From positions 1 to 64,000 of the forward strand of contig CALRZN010000020.1 of NCBI GenBank assembly GCA_943372645.1: a DNA stretch of 64,000 nt, given 5' to 3'. The notes below the pieces were generated by a model, which searched no databases, was not told the DNA's origin, and saw only the letters and a list, made by a program, of their open reading frames with translations. Positions 9,080-18,612 of the stretch are shown here, piece by piece; position 1 is the stretch's first letter; each line of letters starts with the position of its first letter. The position numbers and the translations under genes are program-made. The DNA is from VBWE01 sp943372645. Lineage in GTDB: Bacteria > Bacteroidota > Bacteroidia > Palsa-965.

Positions 9080-10609
9080 ATGCAAAAACGATCCGGAAAA
9101 ATACATGCCTGTTTTATTTTATTGGTTTTCGCAGGTCTGTTTACATCCTGCGGTGATGACGCTGAACTGGTAAATGAATCCATTTACGAGGCCGTTCGGA
9201 AAGATGGTGTGCTGGATAAATCGGAGTACGCTAAAATTTCAAAAACAGTTGAAGCCTTGCCCGATGATTTCCGTTCGCTGCTGGGTGATGATAATAAAAT
9301 CCGTTGTACCGCATGGGTTGATTATGTGGAACGGCTGGCACGCAACAGGAAAGTGAATGTGAAACACGATAACATCTGGTGTGTGGGGAAAGATGCAGCA
9401 ATTGAAAAAAATGTGATTGATGTATTCCTGGAAAACTCAAAAAGCATGGATGGGTATGTTAAAGGGCAAACAAAGTTTGAGAATACCATTTATAACATGC
9501 TGGTTGATCTGAAAATTTCGGGGTACTGCAGTGCGATGAATCTGAATTACATCAATGCGTCTGTTCCTTTCACCATGAAAAACGCAAAGGATGAAGAACT
9601 CGACGACTTTATCCGGAAACTGGAACCTGCTACGTTTCAGGAGCGGGGCGGAAATCGTTCGGTGTCAGACATCCGTAATATTATTGATACGGCCCTCTCT
9701 ACTGTTGGAGGAAACCGCGTATCCATTCTTATTTCTGATTTTGTGTTTTCGCCGGGACGTAAACATGCCGATGCACTGGAGTATCTCAATAACCAGCGTG
9801 TAGGTATGAAAAGCACCATTGCCCGTAAACTGAGCCAGCATGAGATTTCGGTGCTGCTGCTGAAACTGCACTCGGAATTTAATGGAACGTATTACAATCA
9901 GTTTGATACACCGGTTCAACTGCGGCAGGTCATCCGGCCATATTATGTGATGATTATGGCTTCACCGGCAGTTATGAATACGTTACTTCAAAGTACTGCC
10001 CTGCATCCGCTTGTATCAGACGGGTCCGATTTTATGTTGCTGCACCCGGCCAAAACGCCTGACGCGATGCCGGTGAAACTCATATTCAGTAACCGCACCG
10101 GTAACTTTGAACCGGATCCTGCCGATCCGCAACGGGCACTTGCAGAAGCAACGGTTTCGGAGGCACCAAAAACAATGGGGCAGTTTGGTTTCTGGATTGC
10201 GGCACGTAACAGCAACTATTATTTGCCGGAATACCAGGTGTATGATTCGTTAAATTATGAAATCAGCAATGCCGACTATTCACTTTACATCCGCGAAAAT
10301 GATGGCACAACAATAAACGGTACAGAAGGCTATGAAACGCTGATGCAGCTAAAAACGAAAAAATTAAAGGAAGAAGCGCTTACGGTTTCGCTGCTTTGCC
10401 GCATCCCGGGCTGGATTGATGAAACGCATTCGGTGAACGACCAGGAAATTGTAACCCGGCCCGATGAGCAGTTAAAAACATTTGGTATCCGTGATCTGGC
10501 CACAGGGCTGTTTGAAGCATACCGTATTTACAGCAATCCGGCCGACAAAAAAAATACAGACCGGTATATACTCAGTCAGTTTTCCATCCATATAAAACCA
10601 AAAGAATGA
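9080..10609 (+). CDS. vWA-like lipoprotein, first gene of the tubulin/actin operon
   Basis: A 509-aa lipoprotein: a basic start, hydrophobic core and lipobox (FAGLFTSCGDD). Residues about 110-290 look like a von Willebrand A fold. The first strand and pseudo-MIDAS loop is VIDVFLENSKSMDGYVKG, where the usual Asp of DxSxS is replaced by Glu-Asn. A later strand is RVSILISDFVFSPG, with the SDF that often follows in vWA domains, and then a core strand HEISVLLLKL. The C-terminal part is beta-rich and unrecognised. The stop overlaps the next start (ATGA). The protein is likely anchored facing the periplasm (inference); a metal-binding site is uncertain because the motif is degenerate. Confidence 0.7.
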   Translation: MQKRSGKIHACFILLVFAGLFTSCGDDAELVNESIYEAVRKDGVLDKSEYAKISKTVEALPDDFRSLLGDDNKIRCTAWVDYVERLARNRKVNVKHDNIWCVGKDAAIEKNVIDVFLENSKSMDGYVKGQTKFENTIYNMLVDLKISGYCSAMNLNYINASVPFTMKNAKDEELDDFIRKLEPATFQERGGNRSVSDIRNIIDTALSTVGGNRVSILISDFVFSPGRKHADALEYLNNQRVGMKSTIARKLSQHEISVLLLKLHSEFNGTYYNQFDTPVQLRQVIRPYYVMIMASPAVMNTLLQSTALHPLVSDGSDFMLLHPAKTPDAMPVKLIFSNRTGNFEPDPADPQRALAEATVSEAPKTMGQFGFWIAARNSNYYLPEYQVYDSLNYEISNADYSLYIRENDGTTINGTEGYETLMQLKTKKLKEEALTVSLLCRIPGWIDETHSVNDQEIVTRPDEQLKTFGIRDLATGLFEAYRIYSNPADKKNTDRYILSQFSIHIKPKE

Positions 10610-11058
10610 ACTACTTATTCGATCAGCTTTTTAACTGGTGGGGCCAATGGACACACGGCACCGACCTGCGGCAATTTCTGAAAGGATTTAATACACTGAC
10701 AGGCGACTACTCCGGTTCGGCGAGGTATGCCCTGGTGGGTATAATTATGATTTTTCTTACCAGTGCTATTCTTTGTTTGTATTACCTCGTATTAGACAGC
10801 GACCGGCTCCGCAAACGAAAATACTGGCTTATGTTTCTCACCGGTTCGTCGGTGCTTCATTTTTTTATTGCTTTTATTATTGCAACAGCCGGTGTGGAAG
10901 CGGTAAAAACACAACAGATTGATGTGAGTTATTTTGACTGTATCGGTTTTGGGGTATCGGTAATGATCTGGAGCATGCTCTGGTTTGTTACGTTTTCATT
11001 AACACCTTACCCGAGACGTTGGGGTATAAATTGCAGGCATACACCCTTGAAACAATAA
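10606..11058 (+). CDS. small three-helix membrane protein
   Basis: A 150-aa protein with three predicted membrane helices: around residues 45-70 (ALVGIIMIFLTSAILCLYYL), 78-105 (MFLTGSSVLHFFIAFIIATA) and 110-140 (IGFGVSVMIWSMLWFVTFSL). No known family is recognised. It is coupled by ATGA to the vWA-like lipoprotein upstream and sits 5 bp before the tubulin-like gene, so it is a candidate membrane anchor for that pair. The role is inferred from position. Confidence 0.65.
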   Translation: MNYLFDQLFNWWGQWTHGTDLRQFLKGFNTLTGDYSGSARYALVGIIMIFLTSAILCLYYLVLDSDRLRKRKYWLMFLTGSSVLHFFIAFIIATAGVEAVKTQQIDVSYFDCIGFGVSVMIWSMLWFVTFSLTPYPRRWGINCRHTPLKQ

Positions 11059-11063
11059 CAACT

Positions 11064-12584
11064 ATGGCACGTTTATATGTATTTGCAATCGGGGGCACAG
11101 GTGCCCGCGTAATGAAATCGCTGACCATGCTGCTCGCTTCTGGCATGAAAACGCAGGGTGCGGAAGGGCGGGACTATGAAATCGTCCCCATATTGATAGA
11201 TCCGCATAAGGCGAATGCCGACCTACACCGGTGCGGAATGATGCTGAACCTGTATCAGAAAATCAAAAAACCACTGAGTCCTGAAACCGGTTTTTTTCAT
11301 ACCCGGTTAAAAACATTAAAAGAAATCACCGATTCGGCAGACCAGTCGGACAATGTTTTTGCATTCGATCTGAACGATGTAAACAGCACATCCTTTCGCG
11401 ATTATATTGGTTATACCGCGATGGGAGATACCAACAAACAGTTTATGGATTTCCTGTTTTCAGGAAAAACCATTGACAAGGATAAAAATCCGATTTCTCT
11501 GCTCGATATTGATATGGACATCGGTTTTGTCGGAAATCCGAATGTTGGCAGTGTGGTGCTGAACCGCATCCGGTCGTCAGAAACACTGAAAGATTTTGCA
11601 AGTAATTATACCGCAGAAGACCGGGTGTTTATCATCAGTTCAATTTTTGGGGGAACAGGTGCTGCCGGTTTTCCGATTATCCTGAAAAACATACGTGATG
11701 CGATAGAAATTACGAACCTCGCCAATAAGGGCAATCTCGAAAATGCACGCATTGGTGCAGTTACCGTAATGCCTTATTTTAATATTGAGCCGGATGAAAA
11801 CAGCCCGGTGAATGCGGCGCAGTTTATTGCCAAAACAAAAGCTGCACTTAATTATTATTCCCGCAACGTGAACCCCGCTGTTAATGTGATGTATTACATC
11901 GCAGATAAAACCGATAAACCGTATAAAAACGATGCCGGTAGCGGCGGACAGAAAAATGATGCACACCTGGTGGAATTGATTGCTGCCACCGCATTGTTCG
12001 ATTTTTTAAAAATGCCCGACAGTGAACTCGTAAACGCAGCCGGAAAACCCGTTTCCCCTGTTTGTAAAGAGTTTGGTGTAAAATCGGATGTACCGGCAAT
12101 TGCATTTCAACATCTTGGCGATGGCATGATGGAACAAATAGCTACACCGCTTACCCGGTTTATGCTCTTCCGCAAATACATGCGCGAAGAACTGCCGAAG
12201 TCCATTGGAAACACGGTGTGGTGTAATGAAAAACCGGAAATCGGAAAATCGTTTTTGTCCACGCCTTTTATGCAAAGCCACCTGCAGGATTTTTTTAATC
12301 TGTATGATGACTGGCTGCGCGAACTGGGGCAGAACCTCCGCGGCTTCGCTCCGTTTCAGAACGATGCGTTGCTTGATTCGGTGGTAACAGGCATAAAACC
12401 CCGGCAAAAAAGTTTTTTCAACCGGAAAACAGTGGATTATCACCTGTTTAATACGTACCTGAGTACACAGGCCATAAAAGGAGGTTTCAAAAATGAAGAA
12501 TCCAAACTGTTATCCATTTTTTATGCCGCAAGCCATACGATGCTGATGGAGCATTTCGATTATTTTAATAAACTGAAAACATGA
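11064..12584 (+). CDS. tubulin/FtsZ-superfamily GTPase (tubulin-like domain protein)
   Basis: A 506-aa protein of the prokaryotic tubulin-like family (Tubulin_2 type). ATG 11064 is preferred over 11019 because it removes a tail reading back into the upstream gene and begins directly at the first strand: MARLYVFAIGGTGARVMKSL. This glycine loop matches the FtsZ/tubulin N-terminal nucleotide-binding motif. The T4 tubulin signature appears as VFIISSIFGGTGAAGFPIIL (compare GGGTGTG). A Rossmann-like strand IVPILIDPHKANAD lies between them. Related tubulin-like families have been described in operons with vWA and membrane proteins and proposed to remodel membranes. It overlaps the actin-fold gene by ATGA. 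GTP binding is likely; polymerisation is untested. Confidence 0.85.
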   Translation: MARLYVFAIGGTGARVMKSLTMLLASGMKTQGAEGRDYEIVPILIDPHKANADLHRCGMMLNLYQKIKKPLSPETGFFHTRLKTLKEITDSADQSDNVFAFDLNDVNSTSFRDYIGYTAMGDTNKQFMDFLFSGKTIDKDKNPISLLDIDMDIGFVGNPNVGSVVLNRIRSSETLKDFASNYTAEDRVFIISSIFGGTGAAGFPIILKNIRDAIEITNLANKGNLENARIGAVTVMPYFNIEPDENSPVNAAQFIAKTKAALNYYSRNVNPAVNVMYYIADKTDKPYKNDAGSGGQKNDAHLVELIAATALFDFLKMPDSELVNAAGKPVSPVCKEFGVKSDVPAIAFQHLGDGMMEQIATPLTRFMLFRKYMREELPKSIGNTVWCNEKPEIGKSFLSTPFMQSHLQDFFNLYDDWLRELGQNLRGFAPFQNDALLDSVVTGIKPRQKSFFNRKTVDYHLFNTYLSTQAIKGGFKNEESKLLSIFYAASHTMLMEHFDYFNKLKT

Positions 12585-15500
12585 GTTACGTATTCCGACC
12601 ACATACAAACGGTGAACTGCGCACCGACTGGTTTCGTTCAGCACCGTATCTGCAAAATGAAATTGATGCAATCCGCGATCCGGAAGGAGGAGCAGGGCAG
12701 TTTTTGCCCACCGCAATACCGAGTCCGTTTGCCCGTTTCGATCTTGTCAACACGGCTTTCCAGAATCTCAGCCGGACTCCAAAACTGGTTACATACAAAC
12801 AATTGGATGTAACCAAAGGAAGCCAGGAGGAAGAAAAATTAGTTTCGGATGCATTGGATGTGCTGGAACTTATTTATAATGCCGATCAGTTTGCTCCGGA
12901 ACTTAAAATCGTTCCGTGGGATCCGGCAGCCATGATTGCAGAACTGGAAGCAGGTTCTCTCGCACATCAACAGGTGGCTCAGGCACTTCAATTATTTATG
13001 CGTCAGGATGCGAAGGTGTATCATTTTGACAAATTGAAACGGTTGTATCTGGTTATTTATAAATTTCAGGTAATCGGATGTACCTCGCCGATGACGCTTG
13101 CAGCTGCCAGCGGAAATGATCTGCATGATGTTCAGATACGCATTGCCGGGGATTATTCGCTGTTTGATGGTAAGTATGAACCGTTATATAAACGTGATCC
13201 GGAATTTCAGTATTACCTGTATGCAATGTTGCAATCAGACCGGTTTATTACGGAGCTGAAAGGCATAAACGATTATCTCAAAAAGAACAAAGAACTGCTG
13301 CGGGAACTGAATCCGGAATTGTATAACCGGATTAACACACTCACTCCGGAAAACTATGCCAAGGAATTTAAAGAAGTTGAAACAGGCATTGCAGGCAGCG
13401 TGGCAGAAGTGTGCGGAATTAATTTGCGCAAACGCAACCTGGATCGTTTGAAAGAAGAAGTACAGGCCAGCGATTTTGTAATTACGCCTACACGCGAAGT
13501 AAACGGAACACTGCCCCTTGTTTTGCAGAACGGGCTCAATCAGGATTTTAAATATGTACAGAATACCTGGAACCAGCAGCAAAAAGTGCCGTATTACGAT
13601 CCGCTGCCGCTGAATGAACGCCGCCTACCCGGGTTAAGCATTGACTATCCATACCTCACCGTGAGCGACCTGCTCGAACCCTGTCTGATCGGGCTTCCGT
13701 ATTACGTTGACAGCACTAATTATTTCGACGGTAATCTGAAAGAAGAAAAACCAGGAGGCATGAATGGTTTTATATTGCCATTGAAACCCTTATTTTTTAC
13801 TTATTTTAATGCAACTGATCTGTTTCGGTTACATCCAGATGGAAAACCCTGGTTTCTTTTACACAGGCATGCCAATAATGACAGCATAACTGCCGAATTA
13901 CGATTGCCGGTGCAAAAAAGCGGTGGTTACATTACATTAAGCCGCACCTACACCGTGCATAAAACAAGTGCAGGAGTTGCAGCAAAACCGGATGAACTGA
14001 CGAACAGCGGAATTGCTATTGAACGAAAAATTGCCGTTACGCATTTCCCGGTTTTCAGATACGCTAATCCGGATTTGGTTACCCCACACTACCGGGTTCA
14101 GTTGCTTGACCTGGATAAAACCGGATTGTACACGGATGATGTGCCACAGCTGTTATTTCTGGATTCAGGTGTGCCGGTTGAAATTCCAAATCCGGTTTTA
14201 CGGGGACTGAAAACGGAATTATCCTTCAGCAGTACCTATTTCTGCTTCGAGCATAATTTCGATGCCATTATTGTTCGCACCCGGCTTGGTGGGGGCGTGC
14301 TGATACCAAAATGGAAACCACTTCGTAATAACGGTACTGTATTTTCATTTGCAATTGATTTCGGTACATCCAATACACATGTGGAATACATTGCCGGAAG
14401 CGGGGGAGAACCTCGGGCATTGGAAGCAACTGCAAAAGGCGATGATATACAGATTGCTTCGCTGGTGAAGCCGGGGGATGAAAATGCTGCGGTTGCTTCA
14501 AACCTCAGGGCAATTATTGAAAAAGAATTTCTGCCGTTCGAAATCGGCGGAATATCAAACTATGGTTTCCCGCAACGGACGGTACTTGCCGAAAGTACCA
14601 CCAAACCGCTCGACGATGCTGCCCGTCCGCTGGCCAACGCGCATATTGCTTTTTTGTATGAACGCGATGACATTATAAACCATGGTATAATGAGCAGTAA
14701 CCTGAAATGGAAAGCAAATGAACTCAATGGCGAACTGCGCGTGAAACTGTTTTATGAACAACTGTTTTTGATGATCCGGAATAAAATACTGCTGGCTGGT
14801 GGCAATGTGCAGCAAACACGCATTATCTGGTCGTACCCGTTTTCAATGAACGGCGGGTTGATAGATAAAATGAAAGACATGATTGAAGTGTTTTACCGGA
14901 AATTCTTTAATACACAGTTTAACAAAGACCTTGATGAAAAACTGAGCCCTGCCCGCCTGCTGGCCCTGCCCGAATCGTTTGGCCCGTATTATTATTTCAA
15001 ATCCAAAAACCTGATACCCGGAAGCACTGCCGAACGGTATGCAGTTACAGTAGATATTGGTGGCGGAACCAGTGATGTATTTGTCTTCAGGGGACAGAAA
15101 CCGATACTATGCACCTCGTTCCGTTTTGCGGCCAATGCCTTGTATGGGGGCTGGTTCAGCAATCAGCAGGTAAATGAAAACGGAATGCTGCGTAAATATG
15201 TGCCCTTATTTAAAAAACAATTAGCAGGGGAGCAGGGCGATTCCAAACTACTTGGTTTACTTGAAAGTATGGCTGAAAATCAATCCGCTGCCGATGTTGC
15301 ATCGTTTTTATTTTCACTCGAAAATAATAAACAAACTAAAAACTCCGGCCTTTTTGATTTTAATAAAATGCTGCAGCGCGATGATGACCTGCGGATTATT
15401 TTCCTCTTTTTTTACACCGCAATTGTATATCATATTGCGCAACTGATAAAAAAAGACTACCAGCTTAAAAATGAAGAACCCGTTATTCCGGGTGGTTTAC

Positions 15501-16087
15501 TTTTCAGCGGAACCGGCTCAAAAATTCTGAAAATTATTACAACCAACACGGCAAAACTGGCGCAGCTTACCGGACTGGTGTTCGCTACCGTATTTGAGAA
15601 AAAATACGGCGATAACCCGATGTACACCATTTACCGGCCAGAGGATTTAAAAGCAGCAACTGCCAAAGGCGGACTGTATTCGCTGGCCGGTAATCAGAAC
15701 CGTATTGACTTTAACACCATACAATGTGTGTATCACCCGGATAGTCCGGCACCACAGCCTGTAGTGTATGCGGCGGCAGACAAATCGTTTTTCAAAGCCT
15801 ACAATACCGAATTAAAACAATTTGCAGATCATTTTATTGCCTGGGACGATACCATTTCTTACACTAAAGAACTGCTTGTTTCGGCGGAGGCGTTTGAATT
15901 GTTCAAAACGGGAATTTATACCAATATCCAAACCACGGAAGATGATTTTCAAACCATGCTGAGTATGGATAAAATACAACCCGACAGCAAACAACCTATT
16001 GCTGAAACCTTGTTTTTTTACCCGGTAATCCGCACTTTAAACAGCATGTGGGAACCCCTCGCCGAACTTAAACAGGTAAGTGTATGA
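12581..16087 (+). CDS. 1168-aa protein with C-terminal actin/Hsp70-like ATPase domain
   Basis: A large soluble protein. Residues 1 to about 580 are a unique region with helical and beta blocks that I do not recognise. Residues about 588-1060 carry the three hallmarks of the actin/Hsp70/sugar-kinase ATPase fold: phosphate-1 (FAIDFGTSNTHVEYI, from about residue 590), phosphate-2 (VTVDIGGGTSDVFVF, from about 822) and the adenosine motif (GGLLFSGTGSKILKII, from about 971). Between them, RIIWSYPFSMNGG fits the connect strand. It follows the tubulin-like gene directly (ATGA overlap) and abuts the next gene (ATGA). Having an actin-fold ATPase coupled to a tubulin-fold GTPase is unusual. The N-terminal part could be a client- or membrane-binding domain (inference). 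Confidence 0.85.
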   Translation: MSYVFRPHTNGELRTDWFRSAPYLQNEIDAIRDPEGGAGQFLPTAIPSPFARFDLVNTAFQNLSRTPKLVTYKQLDVTKGSQEEEKLVSDALDVLELIYNADQFAPELKIVPWDPAAMIAELEAGSLAHQQVAQALQLFMRQDAKVYHFDKLKRLYLVIYKFQVIGCTSPMTLAAASGNDLHDVQIRIAGDYSLFDGKYEPLYKRDPEFQYYLYAMLQSDRFITELKGINDYLKKNKELLRELNPELYNRINTLTPENYAKEFKEVETGIAGSVAEVCGINLRKRNLDRLKEEVQASDFVITPTREVNGTLPLVLQNGLNQDFKYVQNTWNQQQKVPYYDPLPLNERRLPGLSIDYPYLTVSDLLEPCLIGLPYYVDSTNYFDGNLKEEKPGGMNGFILPLKPLFFTYFNATDLFRLHPDGKPWFLLHRHANNDSITAELRLPVQKSGGYITLSRTYTVHKTSAGVAAKPDELTNSGIAIERKIAVTHFPVFRYANPDLVTPHYRVQLLDLDKTGLYTDDVPQLLFLDSGVPVEIPNPVLRGLKTELSFSSTYFCFEHNFDAIIVRTRLGGGVLIPKWKPLRNNGTVFSFAIDFGTSNTHVEYIAGSGGEPRALEATAKGDDIQIASLVKPGDENAAVASNLRAIIEKEFLPFEIGGISNYGFPQRTVLAESTTKPLDDAARPLANAHIAFLYERDDIINHGIMSSNLKWKANELNGELRVKLFYEQLFLMIRNKILLAGGNVQQTRIIWSYPFSMNGGLIDKMKDMIEVFYRKFFNTQFNKDLDEKLSPARLLALPESFGPYYYFKSKNLIPGSTAERYAVTVDIGGGTSDVFVFRGQKPILCTSFRFAANALYGGWFSNQQVNENGMLRKYVPLFKKQLAGEQGDSKLLGLLESMAENQSAADVASFLFSLENNKQTKNSGLFDFNKMLQRDDDLRIIFLFFYTAIVYHIAQLIKKDYQLKNEEPVIPGGLLFSGTGSKILKIITTNTAKLAQLTGLVFATVFEKKYGDNPMYTIYRPEDLKAATAKGGLYSLAGNQNRIDFNTIQCVYHPDSPAPQPVVYAAADKSFFKAYNTELKQFADHFIAWDDTISYTKELLVSAEAFELFKTGIYTNIQTTEDDFQTMLSMDKIQPDSKQPIAETLFFYPVIRTLNSMWEPLAELKQVSV

Positions 16088-17184
16088 ACAGGTGGCTGAT
16101 TTTTGCACTGCTGCTGCTGCTTGCCGCAGGAAGCATTGCCTGTGGCGAAGGTGCAGGTGATACGACGCATGATTCGGTGCGAACCCAAAACACGATAGCT
16201 CCCGGAAAGGAGGAAAGAGTAAACCCGGTTTTCGATGATGATGCCCGGATGCTTCGAAGCGGATTAATCCGTGTTTTTGAAAGTTGCAACAGGTATATCA
16301 CTATCATGGAAATTTTCATGATTACTGTTACAGTTGTTATTATGTTGTGTCTGGCAGCTGCTTTTTTTTATTTCAAACCGAAATTGCAACAAAAAATAAT
16401 CGCATGGGTAAATAAAAATCAACTTCAGTATATCCGTAAAGAACTTTTAGCGGATGAACCCTGGTATGAAAAAGAAAAAGAACTTTCATTTAATGACATT
16501 TTTCTGAAATGGTTTAACCAGCGGCTAAATCACAATAATTCAAGAGAAATAATAACTGATTTATTGAAATTTTCAGTTGCAAAACAAACAACCAGCGATC
16601 ATACACAGGAAGTAAACCGGTTAACGAATGAACTGAATGAATTTAAAAAAACAATACACCAGGTGCTGTTACACGCACTTGGAAATTCAAAAGAATATGC
16701 GCGTCATTCTACAAATGAACTAGCTGATTTGCTTTTGGATAAAATGAATGCCATGAATGCAGTACCTCTGGTAACTGAAAAACAAAACAATATCCCGGAA
16801 GCTCCTCCGCCGGAACCGGGAAAAAAAGATGTTACAGAGCAACCTGTGCCCGAACCCCGCTTCCGTTATTTTGAAATTCCCGATCTGCAGGGGCGTTTCA
16901 GACACAGTGCCGGTACCGATGAGCCGGAAGCCGGTAAAAGTGTGTATTGTTTTGAAACGGATGAAACCGGGAACATGGCGTTTTTCAGTATACTGCCGGC
17001 AGAAGATGTAGCCGGTAGTGCGCTCATTAATGAAAAACGCAACCTGCAGCCTGTTTGTATTTATACGAATAAATTTTCGCAAAAAACCGTGCGGATTGTG
17101 ACCGAGAAAAAAGGAGAAGCACGCCGGGAAGGCGAATATTGGATCGTAAATAATGATGGCAAGGCACACATCCGTTTCGAATAA
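16084..17184 (+). CDS. lipoprotein-signal/transmembrane protein with C-terminal beta domain
   Basis: A 366-aa protein. The N terminus is a signal peptide with lipobox (LLLAAGSIACGEG). A second hydrophobic helix follows at about residues 78-100 (FMITVTVVIMLCLAAAFFYF), then a basic helical/coiled-coil segment to about 220, a Pro/Glu linker (PEAPPPEPGKKDVTEQPVPE) and a compact C-terminal domain of about 105 residues beginning FRYFEIPDLQGRF. If processed as a lipoprotein, it would span the membrane with the beta domain in the cytoplasm, next to the tubulin and actin-like proteins. No known family is recognised. The start overlaps the actin-fold gene by ATGA. Confidence 0.65.
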   Translation: MNRWLIFALLLLLAAGSIACGEGAGDTTHDSVRTQNTIAPGKEERVNPVFDDDARMLRSGLIRVFESCNRYITIMEIFMITVTVVIMLCLAAAFFYFKPKLQQKIIAWVNKNQLQYIRKELLADEPWYEKEKELSFNDIFLKWFNQRLNHNNSREIITDLLKFSVAKQTTSDHTQEVNRLTNELNEFKKTIHQVLLHALGNSKEYARHSTNELADLLLDKMNAMNAVPLVTEKQNNIPEAPPPEPGKKDVTEQPVPEPRFRYFEIPDLQGRFRHSAGTDEPEAGKSVYCFETDETGNMAFFSILPAEDVAGSALINEKRNLQPVCIYTNKFSQKTVRIVTEKKGEARREGEYWIVNNDGKAHIRFE

Positions 17185-17202
17185 GTTCAGCACAATACGC
17201 CC

Positions 17203-18591
17203 ATGATTATTGCGATCGTTTTTTTGCTTCTGCAGTTGGCCTTAGTTTATTTATACTGGCGAACGAGCCGTAACCTGCTTCGTCTTATTCCGGAGTACAG
17301 TTTGCTGGCCATGGAATACTTTCCGGTAAGCACCTTTGAAATGCGCGAACAATCACCGCCTGAATTATACCGCCTCGTGGTGTCGCGCAGCAAAACGGAA
17401 AAGGTACTGCAGCACAATCCGATACAGCTCCGGCTTATGGTGAGTCCGGTTTCCAAAAATAATCCGCTGCTGTTTGAAACCATTAACAGTTACCTCATCC
17501 GTGTACATGATACCCAGCCCGATCTGCACTGGCTGCTGCAAACTACGGACCGGCTGATACAATCTGCGGTTGCATACCGTAAAAACCTGCCGGTGTTACC
17601 GGCGCTGGCAAGTGTATTGCTGGGGCTGATGGTACCAATGGCATACTGGGAATCGTTTGCGGTGCAATGGACTTTAATACAGGGGATTTTTTTAACCGTG
17701 CTGCTTGTTGTTTGTGAAACGTATGTTGCTTCTCTTTTTGAAAAACAAAAAAACGGGTTGTTTACTTTTTTTCAGAACGAACTGCAGGTGCCGGTTATAC
17801 ACGGCCTGCCGGAACAAACAGCGAAACTGAATATAACGGTGCAACAACTGGCGGATCTGCTCGACGGTAAATTAGCCAAACTGCATAATGCCTACGAAGG
17901 TCAGCTGGAAAAACTGATTACGGTACAGCAGGAGCAAATAACGGCCATAAACCGCGAAACCGCTTTATTGGAGCAATTAAAGAATACAGACCTGGTGCAG
18001 ATTGCCCGCATAAATGCAACCGTATTTACCGGGCTGCAGCAAACCATGACCGATTTTGATAAATTTTCAGGTCTCGCAAGTTCGCTGGGTGGCCTGCTCG
18101 AAAGCATGCATACGCTAACCGCACAGGTAAATACGGGGGTGGAAAACATAGTGGACATTTCACGCCTGGCCGCAACCATAAGCGAAACGGTGCAAACCAA
18201 CACGCAACTACAGCAGTTTTTAACCGGCAACCTGCGTTTCCTGGAAGATTACAGCGGCATGATCCGCGAAATGACCGGCGGCTTTCATTACGAACTCAGC
18301 AAATCATTCGAAAGTTTGCGCGACTACCTGCTCAAACAAAGTGAAAGTTTGTACCGCATTACCGTATCGGAACAGGTAAAACTCCAGGAAGTAATTTCTA
18401 CCGGTCGCAGCCGTTTCGAACAACTCGACCTGCTGAAACCACTGGCAGAAGATACACAGCAGTTGTTATTGCACCAGCAGCAGAGTTTACTCGTGTTTCA
18501 GCAGATCAGCGAACAGCTTGCATTGTTGCGTGATGAAACACGGCTGCTACGCCAAACCATGGAAAACCGGAAAGGTTTTTTCTGGAAATAA
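17203..18591 (+). CDS. membrane protein with long coiled-coil tail
   Basis: A 462-aa protein with an N-terminal membrane helix (MIIAIVFLLLQLALVYLYW). Two further helices lie around residues 128-175 (LASVLLGLMVPMAYW and LIQGIFLTVLLVVCETYVA), followed by a long Leu/Gln/Glu-rich coiled coil from about 200 to the end. The arrangement recalls MotA/TolQ-type or chemoreceptor-like stalks, but no diagnostic motif is seen. It lies between the lipoprotein-TM gene and the membrane vWA-like gene in the operon. I infer an architectural or force-transmitting component; the family is unknown. Confidence 0.6.
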   Translation: MIIAIVFLLLQLALVYLYWRTSRNLLRLIPEYSLLAMEYFPVSTFEMREQSPPELYRLVVSRSKTEKVLQHNPIQLRLMVSPVSKNNPLLFETINSYLIRVHDTQPDLHWLLQTTDRLIQSAVAYRKNLPVLPALASVLLGLMVPMAYWESFAVQWTLIQGIFLTVLLVVCETYVASLFEKQKNGLFTFFQNELQVPVIHGLPEQTAKLNITVQQLADLLDGKLAKLHNAYEGQLEKLITVQQEQITAINRETALLEQLKNTDLVQIARINATVFTGLQQTMTDFDKFSGLASSLGGLLESMHTLTAQVNTGVENIVDISRLAATISETVQTNTQLQQFLTGNLRFLEDYSGMIREMTGGFHYELSKSFESLRDYLLKQSESLYRITVSEQVKLQEVISTGRSRFEQLDLLKPLAEDTQQLLLHQQQSLLVFQQISEQLALLRDETRLLRQTMENRKGFFWK

Positions 18592-18612
18592 AAACACGTT
18601 AAACAAATTGGT

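Noticed and set aside
8917..9156. 79-aa ORF before the vWA-like lipoprotein
   Set aside because: It overlaps the start of 9080 in another frame and is Lys/Gln/Tyr-rich with no domain; the lipoprotein start is stronger.
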